From Ignavibacteriales bacterium (GTDB taxonomy: Bacteria > Bacteroidota > Ignavibacteria > Ignavibacteriales > Ignavibacteriaceae), in contig JADJHL010000009.1 in assembly GCA_016707585.1 (NCBI GenBank), forward strand, positions 62,001-126,000: a stretch of 64,000 nt of DNA, read 5' to 3'. A program made the position numbers and the translations under genes. Positions 10,005-18,971 of the stretch are shown in pieces; the stretch's first letter is position 1; each line of letters begins with the position of its first letter. The notes below the pieces were generated by a model. It made no database searches. It was given only the letters and a program-made list of their open reading frames with translations, and was not told the DNA's origin.

Positions 10005-10591
10005 TTACTTTGAGTCAGTTTTTTAATATCATCACGTAACTTTGCAGCACGTTCAAACTCTTCACTTTCCAAAGCCTCTCGTAATTTATCCTGCAAAGCT
10101 GCTATTTGTGCTTCTTTAGAAATGTATTTTTTATCTGTTTCCAAATCGCCGATATTTTCAAACTCAGGTAACTCAGATTCATCCGATGGAATAAACGCAG
10201 CAGAATGCATAACACTTTCAGCAATATAAATTGGAGCAAAAGTTCTAACTGCTAATGCAATTGCATCACTTGGTCTAGCATCAATTTCATTTGTTAATCC
10301 TGAAACTTCAAGAATAATTTTAGCATAAAAGGTATTATCTTTTAATTCATTCACAAGTATCTCAACTACATTAGCGCCAAGATTATCTACAATAGTTTTT
10401 AACAAATCGTGGGTTAAAGGTCTGGGTGGTTTTATTCCTTCCATTTCAAGCGCAATTGCCTGTGCTTCAAATGCACCAATAATAATTGGTAATCTACGAG
10501 AGCCTTCAACTTCTTTAAGCAAAATTGCATAGGCTCCACCAGTAGATGGATTAGATGACAATCCTAAAATTTCACATTGAACTTTATCCAA
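10001..10591 (-). CDS. Bifunctional nuclease family protein (DUF151) with C-terminal UVR motif
   Basis: 196 residues in two parts: a DUF151/BFN domain (1 to about 135; GAYAILLKE, RRLPIIIGAFEA and ARPSDAIALAVR motifs) and a UVR helical hairpin (about 160-195, LREALESEEFERAAKLRDDI) like that of UvrB/UvrC. Plant and bacterial BFN proteins have been reported to have DNase/RNase activity; the UVR tail suggests contact with a protein or nucleic acid partner. TTG start with AGG eight bases upstream. It follows etfA by 17 bases and is probably cotranscribed. Confidence 0.88.
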   Translation of the reverse strand: MDKVQCEILGLSSNPSTGGAYAILLKEVEGSRRLPIIIGAFEAQAIALEMEGIKPPRPLTHDLLKTIVDNLGANVVEILVNELKDNTFYAKIILEVSGLTNEIDARPSDAIALAVRTFAPIYIAESVMHSAAFIPSDESELPEFENIGDLETDKKYISKEAQIAALQDKLREALESEEFERAAKLRDDIKKLTQSN

Positions 10592-10608
10592 ACCTTTAAC
10601 CTAATAAT

Positions 10609-11577
10609 TTATGATTTTATTTTTTTTATTTCTTCAGTTAAAACAGGTAAAACATCAAACAAATCACCGGCAATTCCATAATCTGCAACACTAAATATTG
10701 GCGCATCTTTATCTTTATTTATTGCCACAATATATTTTGATGTTGACATTCCAGCTAAATGTTGTATTGCCCCAGAAATTCCGCAAGCAACATAAAGAGT
10801 AGGGGAGACAGTTTTGCCTGTTTGTCCAACTTGTTCACGATGCGGCCTCCAGCCAGCATCAACAACTGCACGAGAAGCGCCAACAGCAGCACCTAGAACA
10901 TCAGCTAAAGATTCAAGAAGATTGAAATTTTCAGGTCCTTTCATTCCTCTTCCGCCAGAAACAATAATATCTGCTTCAGCTACATCTAATTTACCTTCTG
11001 ATTTTTTATAAGCAACAACTTTAGATTTTAAATTTGGATTGCTTACTTCCTTTACATCTACCGAAAATGATCCAGCATCAGATAATTCAGCTTTAAAAAT
11101 ATTTGGTCTGATCGTAAATATTTTTACATCAGAATTTAATTTAGTTTTCAAATTAGATTTTCCTGCATATATGGGGCGAGTTGCAATAACTTCTCCAGAT
11201 TCAACAGTTAAATTAATACAATCAACAACACAACCAGAATTAAGTTTAACTGATAATCGTGGTGCTAGGTCATTTCCAAATGCTGTGTTTCCAACAATTA
11301 TATATGTTGCACCAACTTCACTTGCGTAGCCGCTAAAAACATCAGCATACGCACTTGATGAGTAATTATTGAATTCTGAATTTTTAAAATGTACTAATTT
11401 TGAAATCCCATATTTAGAAACTTCATTTATGTTACTTACCTCAGCGCCTGCAACAACAGCTTCAACATCAAGATTTAATTCTTTAGAAAGTTTTGCAGCC
11501 GTGCTTGCAACTTCAAACGAAACTTTTTTTATAGTTCCTTCTCTTTGTTCTAATACTGCTAAAATTTTGTTTGCCAT
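10609..11577 (-). CDS. etfA: Electron transfer flavoprotein alpha subunit
   Basis: FAD-carrying subunit of ETF; moves electrons between acyl-CoA dehydrogenase-type flavoproteins and the respiratory chain. The 322 residues have an N-terminal nucleotide-binding-like domain and the C-terminal FAD domain with SGGRGMKGPENF (about 206-217), GWRPHREQVGQTGKTVSPTL and CGISGAIQHLAGM. ATG start 8 bases after etfB, so EtfBA are made together. No dehydrogenase or ETF:quinone oxidoreductase is adjacent, so its electron partners are elsewhere. Confidence 0.96.
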   Translation of the reverse strand: MANKILAVLEQREGTIKKVSFEVASTAAKLSKELNLDVEAVVAGAEVSNINEVSKYGISKLVHFKNSEFNNYSSSAYADVFSGYASEVGATYIIVGNTAFGNDLAPRLSVKLNSGCVVDCINLTVESGEVIATRPIYAGKSNLKTKLNSDVKIFTIRPNIFKAELSDAGSFSVDVKEVSNPNLKSKVVAYKKSEGKLDVAEADIIVSGGRGMKGPENFNLLESLADVLGAAVGASRAVVDAGWRPHREQVGQTGKTVSPTLYVACGISGAIQHLAGMSTSKYIVAINKDKDAPIFSVADYGIAGDLFDVLPVLTEEIKKIKS

Positions 11578-11585
11578 AATTCTGC

Positions 11586-12338
11586 CTATATAACCTTTGC
11601 TTCTTCTCTTAAAAGTTTAACTAATTCTGCAACTGCGGAACTATCTGATCCTAAAATTCTACCAGGTTGTTTAGTAGCCGGTAAATTCATATCTAAAACT
11701 TCTGCAAAATTGGTTGATGGTATCGCAGGTTTTTCGGTAATTGTCTTTTTCTTTGCAGCCATTATTCCTTTTAGTGAAGCATATCTTGGCTCATTTAATC
11801 CTTTTTGAGTAGTGATTACTGCAGGTAATTCTGTTTCAACAACTTCTTTTCCGCCTTCGATTTCACGCTCAGCAGTAATTTTATTTCCATCTATTTTAAA
11901 ATCAACAACAACTGGAACACAATTGTAATTAAGCATTTCAGCAACAATTTGTCCTGTTATAGAATTATCATAATCAACAGATTGTTTACCGCAAAAAACT
12001 ATTTCGCAACCCAAAGATTTTATTTCATCTGCCAAGGCTTTAGCTATTCCAAATGAATCACGTTGATTATCATCTTTTAAAAGTATTCCTTCATCAACAC
12101 CCATTGCCAAGGCCTTGCGAATGGTGTCTTTATTAGCTTCACCTCCTACGGTAATAACATAAACTAAAGAATCTCCACCAATTTTTTCTTTAGTCTTTAG
12201 TGCTTCTTCAACAGCAAATTCATCATAAGGATTAATTATGTATGTTACTCCAGCAGGATCAATTGCTTTTCTATCTGCTCCGATTTTAATACGAGTAGCA
12301 GTGTCTGGTACATGGCTGACACATACTGCTATTTTCAT
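11586..12338 (-). CDS. etfB: Electron transfer flavoprotein beta subunit
   Basis: AMP-binding partner of EtfA. The 250 residues contain INPYDEFAVEEALK, the GVDEGILL segment and a late RYASLKGIMAAKKK block; the latter is the ETF-beta recognition-loop signature that docks to partner dehydrogenases. ATG with a consensus GGAGG site 5 bases upstream, the strongest ribosome site in this reverse group, marks it as the first gene of the etfB-etfA-nuclease operon. Confidence 0.96.
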   Translation of the reverse strand: MKIAVCVSHVPDTATRIKIGADRKAIDPAGVTYIINPYDEFAVEEALKTKEKIGGDSLVYVITVGGEANKDTIRKALAMGVDEGILLKDDNQRDSFGIAKALADEIKSLGCEIVFCGKQSVDYDNSITGQIVAEMLNYNCVPVVVDFKIDGNKITAEREIEGGKEVVETELPAVITTQKGLNEPRYASLKGIMAAKKKTITEKPAIPSTNFAEVLDMNLPATKQPGRILGSDSSAVAELVKLLREEAKVI

Positions 12339-12369
12339 TTAACCTCCGTAAAGTTCTTAGTTTTTGATG

Positions 12370-12402
12370 CAAAAATATAAAGATGACAAGTTCTAAAATC
12401 AA
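12370..12402 (-). promoter_or_regulatory. Possible Bacteroidota-type promoter for etfBA
   Basis: On the reverse strand a TATTTTTG box (12377-12370) fits the TAnnTTTG -7 pattern known from Bacteroidota, and a TTG lies 22 bases upstream (12402-12400), in the accepted spacing range. Transcription would start about 25 bases before the etfB ATG. The region is AT-rich, so chance matches are common. Confidence 0.33.
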
Positions 12403-12483
12403 TTAAATATTGGACTATATAAAACTTTTAATACCTTTAAGTATAAATCTTTTAATAAAAAATTTTATTAGCTATTTTTAATT

Positions 12484-12774
12484 ATGGAAATAGAACCAAA
12501 ACAAAATCAAACAACAGAATTACTTGCTGATGAGGAAATAGATATAGGAGTTGCCTCTCGAGTAGTTCTTTACAATGATGATTGGCATACTTTTGATGAG
12601 GTAATAAATCAATTAATAAAAGCAACAGAATGTACCTATGATAAAGCGAGAGGTTTTGCTTTTGAGGTACACGTAAAAGGTAAAGCTATTGTATTTAATG
12701 GTCCGTTAAACCAATGTTTAAAGGTTTCATCTGTACTTGAGGAGATTGCACTACATACACAGATTATTACGTAA
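12484..12774 (+). CDS. clpS: ATP-dependent Clp protease adaptor ClpS
   Basis: N-degron adaptor that feeds substrates to ClpA/ClpC-ClpP. The 96 residues include the N31-D32-D33 triad that binds the N-terminal residue of a substrate, the WHTFDEVINQL helix, and H63 in FEVHVKGKAIV, equivalent to the ligand-contacting histidine of E. coli ClpS. An extended acidic N-terminus (1-20) matches the flexible tail of the family. No Clp ATPase is adjacent. Divergent from etfB. Confidence 0.93.
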   Translation: MEIEPKQNQTTELLADEEIDIGVASRVVLYNDDWHTFDEVINQLIKATECTYDKARGFAFEVHVKGKAIVFNGPLNQCLKVSSVLEEIALHTQIIT

Positions 12775-12780
12775 CAACTA

Positions 12781-13182
12781 TCAGGATTTTTCTTCTACTT
12801 TATTTTCGCAGACAGTACAAGAGCAGTATTCATAAATCTCATCATACCCATAATCAATTGTCAATTCCTCACCAGGTAGAATATCAGCAGCAGCAAATAA
12901 AACTAGGTTACCATTTTCATCTTCATCAATATCGCAATTATATTCACAAGCATGATTAAGATATTTTAATAATTGATTGTTTGACACATCAATATATTCA
13001 TCGTCATTTTTGTAAAAGATATAAACGTTGTTTTCTTCATTTTCTCGTCTAACACATTCATCAGCATTAATAACTTCACCTTTTATAAAAGTAATAACTT
13101 CTCCTTCGGTAAAGCTGGATTTTGAAAAGATTCCTAAACCATGAACGGAAGAATTTTCAACAGTCAGTTTTTCTAAATTCAT
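12781..13182 (-). CDS. Small SET-domain protein (putative lysine methyltransferase)
   Basis: A compact 133-residue SET domain. It has the SVHGLGIFS opening (12-20), the NHAC motif (N76-C79) with YLNH context that binds S-adenosylmethionine, the GEELTIDYGYD pseudoknot segment (G104-D114) and a cysteine-rich post-SET tail C120-x-C122-x2-C125 that can form a zinc site with C79. Known bacterial relatives methylate lysines on proteins, but the substrate here is not predictable. Convergent with clpS, 6 bases apart. Confidence 0.82.
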   Translation of the reverse strand: MNLEKLTVENSSVHGLGIFSKSSFTEGEVITFIKGEVINADECVRRENEENNVYIFYKNDDEYIDVSNNQLLKYLNHACEYNCDIDEDENGNLVLFAAADILPGEELTIDYGYDEIYEYCSCTVCENKVEEKS

Positions 13183-13597
13183 ATTTTAAAATTTCTTTGG
13201 TACTTGTTTGATTATTTTTTTTAATGACATTCTAAAATAGACTTTTTTTATTCCTCTATGAAGTTTTTGAGTATTTCATTTTTCAATAACCTCTAATTGT
13301 TGTTTTAATTTTTCATTTTTGGGAGAAGAGTTGACAAAATTTTCAAAACAAAGAAAGAGCTAATAATTGCTAATAGAAAAAGTTTGAAATTGCTATTATT
13401 CTTTGGTCTTTAATTTGTCTATTGATTTGGTCATATTCTATTTTTTACAATCATTGGATGTAGATAGAATAAACCAATGCTGTTAAAATTTTTACTTTTT
13501 AACTTACTGAATAAGAATTATTTGTAGCCTATATTATTGCTCTTGCTAATAATTCTTATAATATTGCAAAAGAAATCAAATCACTTTTGGAGGCTCT
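13183..13597 (+). other. Noncoding upstream region of the cytochrome cluster with an inverted repeat
   Basis: No credible gene in these 415 bases. A perfect 12-base inverted repeat, ATAAGAATTATT (13511-13522) and AATAATTCTTAT (13548-13559), separated by 25 bases, lies 40-90 bases before the first cytochrome gene. It could be a regulator site or an AU-rich mRNA stem. The first cytochrome ATG has a strong GGAGG site at its end. Confidence 0.4.
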
Positions 13598-14137
13598 ATG
13601 AAATCTTTTTTTTATTTATTGCTAGCTATGTTCTTAACTCCAATTTTAACAATCTCTGCACAAAGTACACATTCATATATTGGAACAGATGGTTGTGGAA
13701 TGTGCCACAAAACAGAAAAACAGGGAAGTCAACTTTCCATTTGGCAAAACAGCAAACACTCAAAAGCATATGAAACTTTAAAGACTGAAAAAGCAAATCA
13801 GATTGCTAAAGAAAAAGGATTTAATACTTTAGCTGTTGAAACACCAGAATGTTTAAAATGTCATGCAAGTGGTTACAATGTTGATGCATCATTAATTGGA
13901 AAAAAATTCAAAGTTGAAGATGGTGTTCAATGCGAAACCTGCCACGGTGCAGGCTCTGATTATAAAGATATGAAAGTAATGAAAGACAAAGAACTATCCA
14001 TAAAAAATGGATTAGTTGTTCATGATAAATTGGATACTTTTTGTACCGGATGTCATAACTCTGAAAGTCCAACTTTTGTAGAAATTAATATTGAAGAAGC
14101 TTGGCAGAAGATTAAACATTCTTCTCCAAAAAATTAA
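13598..14137 (+). CDS. Secreted tetrahaem cytochrome c, c554-like
   Basis: 179 residues with a Sec signal peptide (1-22, cleavage near ISAQ) and four CXXCH haem sites: C33-H37, C85-H89, C112-H116 and C149-H153. The sequence WQNSKHSKAYETL (about 49-61) is the pattern seen in cytochrome c554/c' proteins. Probable periplasmic electron carrier. Strong GGAGG ribosome site. First of four genes (cytochrome, barrel, 14-haem cytochrome, 7-haem lipoprotein) with gaps of 10-33 bases, suggesting one transcript and one electron path. Confidence 0.9.
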   Translation: MKSFFYLLLAMFLTPILTISAQSTHSYIGTDGCGMCHKTEKQGSQLSIWQNSKHSKAYETLKTEKANQIAKEKGFNTLAVETPECLKCHASGYNVDASLIGKKFKVEDGVQCETCHGAGSDYKDMKVMKDKELSIKNGLVVHDKLDTFCTGCHNSESPTFVEINIEEAWQKIKHSSPKN

Positions 14138-14170
14138 TTTTATTATAGAACAATTTTTATAGAAAATTAA

Positions 14171-15436
14171 ATGAAAAAAATAATACTATTCTTTTGTGTG
14201 AGTACAACCATTTTTATTTCTGCACAAAATATAAATGGAAGATTCTCAAGCTCATTATACACACTTCAAAGATTTAATTCTGAAATTTCATCAGAGAATT
14301 ATTTGCGAGCGTACGAAATGCTTAACCTTAATCTTAATTATGGAAAAGTATCAGTTAGATCGTATATGAATTTTGAAACTGATGTGATGACTAAAATGGA
14401 ATCAGATCCTAGATTAAGATTTTATAACCTTTATTTAGAAGCTCGTGATTTGTTAAATGTTGCCACAATTAAATTGGGAAGACAGCCAATCATAAATAGT
14501 GTAGCAGGTGGAATTTATGATGGTGCTTCTTTAACTCTTAAACACAATAAATTTAAACTAAATGCTTATGCTGGCGGAAGTGTTCCTGCGTATCAAGAGT
14601 TTAAGTTAATTGAAAATTTTGAAGACAATTTAATTTTTGGTGGAAAGTTAACTACAACAGTTATTCCTAATGTTCAGTTAGGAATTGGATATGTAAACAA
14701 AAATTTTCAACCAAAAAAATATACCGCACTTAGAGAAGATAGCCTCTTTAATACTATTGAAACAATAATTGAAAATAAATCAAATCAATATCAGTTTATT
14801 ACTGGTGATTTAAATTTTATACAAAAAGATCTTGTTTCGATTTATACTCGCGCTGACTATGATATTAATTTTAAACAACTTTCAAAATTTGAATTTGATG
14901 CAAGAACTGATGCAGTTGAAAAATGGTCATTAAATCTTTACTACAATTATCGCCAACCAAAAATTAGATATAACTCAATTTTTGCTGTATTTGATTATGG
15001 TAATACACACGAGATTGAACTTGGTGCAGATTATAAGATTAATAAATTGATTACAGTTTCTGGTAAGTTTGGAAATGTACAATATAAAACAGAAAATTCT
15101 CAGAGGATCGGTTTTGGTTTTAATACTAATTATGGATCTTTAACATATAGAAAAACACTTGGTTATGCAGGTGAGCTGGATGCAGTCTCATTGTACTCTG
15201 CTTACACTTTATTTGAAGGGTTTTTCACACCATCAGTCGGAGTTTCTTATACCAGTTACAAACTTAGTGCTGATAGTGAAACAAACAGCCTTACAACATT
15301 GTTAGTTGGTGCAAATGTTCGTCCATTCCGTGTACTTTCATTTGATTTGCAAGGACAGTATATGGACAATAAAATTTATAAAAATGATTTAAGGGTTTTC
15401 TTCAAATTAAATTACTGGTTTAACTTAAACTTATAA
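14171..15436 (+). CDS. Outer-membrane beta-barrel protein of the cytochrome cluster
   Basis: 421 residues with a signal peptide (1-18, ending ISAQ) and then repeated amphipathic beta-strands with aromatic girdles through to an ...FFKLNYWFNLNL C-terminus, typical of an outer-membrane barrel; about 16-20 strands by eye. It has no haem motif. I do not recognise the family by sequence. Its position between a tetrahaem and a 14-haem cytochrome suggests the porin sheath of an electron conduit analogous to MtrB or PCC porins; that role is inference. Confidence 0.72.
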   Translation: MKKIILFFCVSTTIFISAQNINGRFSSSLYTLQRFNSEISSENYLRAYEMLNLNLNYGKVSVRSYMNFETDVMTKMESDPRLRFYNLYLEARDLLNVATIKLGRQPIINSVAGGIYDGASLTLKHNKFKLNAYAGGSVPAYQEFKLIENFEDNLIFGGKLTTTVIPNVQLGIGYVNKNFQPKKYTALREDSLFNTIETIIENKSNQYQFITGDLNFIQKDLVSIYTRADYDINFKQLSKFEFDARTDAVEKWSLNLYYNYRQPKIRYNSIFAVFDYGNTHEIELGADYKINKLITVSGKFGNVQYKTENSQRIGFGFNTNYGSLTYRKTLGYAGELDAVSLYSAYTLFEGFFTPSVGVSYTSYKLSADSETNSLTTLLVGANVRPFRVLSFDLQGQYMDNKIYKNDLRVFFKLNYWFNLNL

Positions 15437-15446
15437 AATTCAAACT

Positions 15447-16664
15447 ATGTATAAATTAAAAGTTTTATATCTGTTTATCTTCTTGGGAACTATTGCTTTT
15501 CTATTAATTGGAGCAATCGGTTCACCAAAAGAAGATTATGTTAATTCTAATAAAGGCAAAATAAAATTTTCACACTCACTTCATAAAGATGTTGTTGATT
15601 GCGTTTCATGTCACTCAGAAGTTAAAGAAAGTGTGGATTTAAAAAATTCACTGTTCCCAAATCACGATAATTGCTCAACCTGTCACGAAGTTGATAATGA
15701 TCAAGAATGTTCCACTTGTCATTATGATGATAACTTTGAAGCTCTAAGTAAAGAAGAATCAGGATTATTATTTAATCATAAATTACATCTTGCAAATTCA
15801 GAAGTTAGCTGTGAATCCTGTCATCAAGGGTTAAGTGAAGTTGATTATAGCTGGCAAGCTATTGGTGCCAATCCATCTATGGAAACTTGTTTTAGTTGCC
15901 ATAATGATAAAACAGTAGCATCCAATGCTTGTGAATCCTGTCATATCTCAACAGCAAACCTAATTCCTCAAGATCATAAAGTTGTTAGCTTTGCTAAAAC
16001 ACATAAGTTTGCGGCTCAAGAGTTTAATGCAAACTGTATTATGTGTCATGATAATCAAAGCTGCGAAGATTGCCATACTGCAACAATTGGAGTTACTGAA
16101 ACAAATACATTAAAAGATTTCTATCAACCATATTATCCAAGTAATTTTGTAGATGGATCAAAAGTTCAGGCAATCAATCGTGTACATGATTTGAATTACC
16201 GGTTTTCGCACGGTATGGATTCAAGAGGCAAAACATCAGAATGTCAAACTTGCCATCAAATAGAAACATTTTGCGCAGAATGTCATCAAGCTGATAATGA
16301 AGATTTTGCTTATAGTGGAATAATACCATCAACACATTTAAAAAGTTCTTTTACAACGTTTGGAGTAGGCTCTGGCGGTGGTGATCACGCAACTTTAGCA
16401 AGAAGAGATATTGAAAGATGTATTGCTTGCCACGATGTTAATGGTGCTGATCCAACTTGTATAACATGCCATGTTGATCAAGATGGTATTAAAGGTACAA
16501 ATCCTAAGACACATGCAACCGATTTTATGAGAGATAGTGAAGACGGAGATTGGCACGAAAATAATCTATCTGTATGTTATAATTGTCATACAAGCTCCTC
16601 GCCACAATCTGCACCGGGAATAGGTTTCTGTGGTTATTGTCATAGCAGCAATGTAGAACATTAA
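15447..16664 (+). CDS. 14-haem c-type cytochrome
   Basis: 405 residues with an N-terminal hydrophobic signal or anchor (about 5-26) and 14 CXXCH motifs spread along the chain, several in HxxHxxxxxxCxxCH arrangements that provide distal histidine ligands (for example FNHKLHLANSEVSCESCHQ). No lipobox, so periplasmic or inserted in the neighbouring barrel. It follows the barrel gene by 10 bases. Likely a molecular wire to or from the cell surface; donor and acceptor are not predictable from sequence. Confidence 0.92.
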   Translation: MYKLKVLYLFIFLGTIAFLLIGAIGSPKEDYVNSNKGKIKFSHSLHKDVVDCVSCHSEVKESVDLKNSLFPNHDNCSTCHEVDNDQECSTCHYDDNFEALSKEESGLLFNHKLHLANSEVSCESCHQGLSEVDYSWQAIGANPSMETCFSCHNDKTVASNACESCHISTANLIPQDHKVVSFAKTHKFAAQEFNANCIMCHDNQSCEDCHTATIGVTETNTLKDFYQPYYPSNFVDGSKVQAINRVHDLNYRFSHGMDSRGKTSECQTCHQIETFCAECHQADNEDFAYSGIIPSTHLKSSFTTFGVGSGGGDHATLARRDIERCIACHDVNGADPTCITCHVDQDGIKGTNPKTHATDFMRDSEDGDWHENNLSVCYNCHTSSSPQSAPGIGFCGYCHSSNVEH

Positions 16665-16676
16665 TTCGAAAATTTT

Positions 16677-17585
16677 ATGGAAAAAATAATGAAGCGTTTA
16701 TTTTTATTTTTTACAATTGTTTTTAGTACACTCATTATAGTAAGTTGTAGTGAGATTCGTGAAGATTTGCCTCAAGCACCTGAAATTACACTGCATAAAT
16801 CAGGGTTTAGTACTCCAGGCTCATCAGATTTTCATGGTAAGTTAATTGCAAATTCTAATTGGGATATGAAGCAGTGTCAACAATGCCACGCATCAAATTA
16901 CAATGGCGGAACTGCTCAGGCAAGTTGTTATGATTGCCATAAACTTCCTGGTGGTCCTGAAGCATGCAATACTTGTCATGGTGATTTTGTTAATCCTCTT
17001 AAACAAGCACCGCCAAGAGCATTGAATGGAGCAATATCTTCAAGTGAAAGAGGTGTTGGTGCACACTCAAAACATCTAAGTGATAATATTATGGGAGTTG
17101 CTGTAGAATGTACGGAATGTCACACAATGCCTAATGGATTTTCTGATCCTATTCATATAGATAATACATTAGGTGCAGAAGTTGTATTTGGAGATTTTGC
17201 TAAACTTAATACAAACATACCTTCCGGTTTCAGTTATGATGCTAGCTTAGGTGACTTTAATCCAAATCCTTCCTTCAATTTTGAAGCAGGTTCATGTTCA
17301 AATACTTACTGTCATGGTTACTTTAAAAATGGAAATACAAATAACGTAGTTTTATTTACAGCCCAATCAGAGGGTTCAGCCTGTGGTACATGTCATGGAG
17401 ATCCAACCACTGGAAATCCAATGCCAAAGACACCAGCAGAAGGTGGAACACATCCTCCAAATGCAAATTGCGTAACATGCCATTTAGATGAAGTTAGTAT
17501 TAATGGTGGTGTATATTCAATTACTGATAAATCTAAACATATAAATGGAAAGTTGAATATTTTTGGTGATGAAGAGACTTATTAA
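16677..17585 (+). CDS. Seven-haem lipoprotein cytochrome with a CX4CH site
   Basis: 302 residues beginning with a lipoprotein signal (lipobox about IVSC at residues 21-24). Six CXXCH sites plus one CSNTYCH site (CX4CH), the latter followed about 30 residues later by CGTCH. That CX4CH-to-CXXCH pairing is the module known from Geobacter cytochromes. Likely an outer-membrane, possibly surface, terminal electron carrier. ATG at 16677 is used; an in-frame ATG at 16689 gives a more compact signal peptide (MKRLFLFF) and is an equal alternative. Last gene before a terminator. Confidence 0.9.
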   Translation: MEKIMKRLFLFFTIVFSTLIIVSCSEIREDLPQAPEITLHKSGFSTPGSSDFHGKLIANSNWDMKQCQQCHASNYNGGTAQASCYDCHKLPGGPEACNTCHGDFVNPLKQAPPRALNGAISSSERGVGAHSKHLSDNIMGVAVECTECHTMPNGFSDPIHIDNTLGAEVVFGDFAKLNTNIPSGFSYDASLGDFNPNPSFNFEAGSCSNTYCHGYFKNGNTNNVVLFTAQSEGSACGTCHGDPTTGNPMPKTPAEGGTHPPNANCVTCHLDEVSINGGVYSITDKSKHINGKLNIFGDEETY

Positions 17586-17607
17586 AAAATGTAAATCATT
17601 TTTAAAG

Positions 17608-17632
17608 AAGCCGCTTTTGTAGCGGCTTTTTT
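17608..17632 (+). terminator. Intrinsic terminator after the cytochrome cluster
   Basis: AAGCCGCT (17608-17615) pairs perfectly with AGCGGCTT (17621-17628) across the loop TTTGT, followed by a run of T. It ends the four-gene transcript. Confidence 0.88.
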
Positions 17633-17854
17633 ATTGCCATTAATGTAAGCAAAAATATCATCTCATATTATGTAAGTGAAGAAGGAAAAAAAAATTAAAA
17701 ATAATCAAGATTACTACTTTTATTTACACTATAGATATTTAAAAGCTCATTAGATTGATTATTATTTAAGGTTAAGAACTAAAAAGCAATCCAATTAAAA
17801 CAAACATTATAATGATATTTGTTTTTTAATCTAATACACGACTTGTAATCTAAA

Positions 17855-18946
17855 TTATTTTTTTAGCAAAACTTTTTTTGCATTAATAGAATATAGTTTT
17901 TCTAAAACTTTATCATTTAATCCAAAACCATAAAGTGGCCAATGATATCCGAATAATTCAATATTATAAAAATGTTCATCATTTGATTCTAAAATTCTAA
18001 ATGTTGTTTCATACATACTCTTTTCAAATCCCATATCTGTACCGTATAAAAGTCTATCCTGATACTTTTCAAAAAATGCACTTGTGTATCTTGGTACAGG
18101 TGCATTTTCAGCATACCTTGCACTTATATCAGCATAAAGATTAGGATATAAATCCAAAAGTCTTCCAAGTTTTACTAAATCAGTATTTTGATTTGCAAGA
18201 TGACAAGCAACAAATATAGTTTTTGGGTGATTCTTAACTGCATTCTCAAGAGTCTTTAATACATCATCAAGATTAAGAATATTTTCTTGATTGTCTAATC
18301 TCCAGGTATATGCATTCATTAAACCGTCATTTGTTGAGTCCATTTTATCATAAAACCATTGTGGTTCACCAACATGAATATTTATTGGCATTCCTAATTC
18401 TGCACACTTGTCCAATAATAAATTCATTCGTTCATTATCAATATGCATTCCGTATGCTGGCGGATTACCATAAACTAATCCTTTACCTTTATCACCAAGT
18501 TCGCCGACTCCTTTTGCACCTTTGTTAAAACATCTTTCTAGCTCTCTTACAGCAGCCGGACCGTAACCTGGTTTATCATATCCTGTAAAATCAAAACCAC
18601 ACCAAAGTTCAAACCTATCTGGATATTTTGAATAAAAATTAATCAATGAATCAAATTCACTTCCGTGTGCATAAGTAAGTAGTATAGTTTTAATTATCCC
18701 GGCTTCATCCATATTCTTTACCCACAATTCAAGTTCTTCCTTATTGTTTGCATAAGCGTGTGAATGTATATCGATTATTGGATATTTTGCTTTGACAATT
18801 TTTGTAACTGGTACATTGTAAATATTTTTTGGTCTAAAATTTTTTAATAAAAGTTTATCAGGTTTTGTTTGCGCAATTGATTCATAATTAATAATAAAAT
18901 GAAAACAGAAAAGTACTGTTAAACTTTGAAGTAGTAAATTCTTCAT
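17855..18946 (-). CDS. Secreted amidohydrolase family protein
   Basis: 363 residues with a signal peptide (about 1-25, ending SIAQ) and a metal-dependent TIM-barrel hydrolase of the Amidohydro_2 type: IIDIHSHA strand 1 metal site, GELGDKG, INIHVGEP, the VACHLANQ histidine and the late LLYGTDMG aspartate. ATG at 18946 is chosen over an in-frame TTG one codon earlier because AAGGA sits at the proper distance. It follows deoR by 25 bases, so the repressor may control it. The substrate is unknown; lactone or amide hydrolysis in the periplasm is possible. Confidence 0.83.
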   Translation of the reverse strand: MKNLLLQSLTVLFCFHFIINYESIAQTKPDKLLLKNFRPKNIYNVPVTKIVKAKYPIIDIHSHAYANNKEELELWVKNMDEAGIIKTILLTYAHGSEFDSLINFYSKYPDRFELWCGFDFTGYDKPGYGPAAVRELERCFNKGAKGVGELGDKGKGLVYGNPPAYGMHIDNERMNLLLDKCAELGMPINIHVGEPQWFYDKMDSTNDGLMNAYTWRLDNQENILNLDDVLKTLENAVKNHPKTIFVACHLANQNTDLVKLGRLLDLYPNLYADISARYAENAPVPRYTSAFFEKYQDRLLYGTDMGFEKSMYETTFRILESNDEHFYNIELFGYHWPLYGFGLNDKVLEKLYSINAKKVLLKK

Positions 18947-18971
18947 CAAATATCCTTAAGAATTAAAATTA

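Noticed and set aside
13537..13773. 78-residue forward frame overlapping the start of the tetrahaem cytochrome
   Set aside because: It is out of frame with the CXXCH-containing gene, which has the strong GGAGG site and signal peptide.
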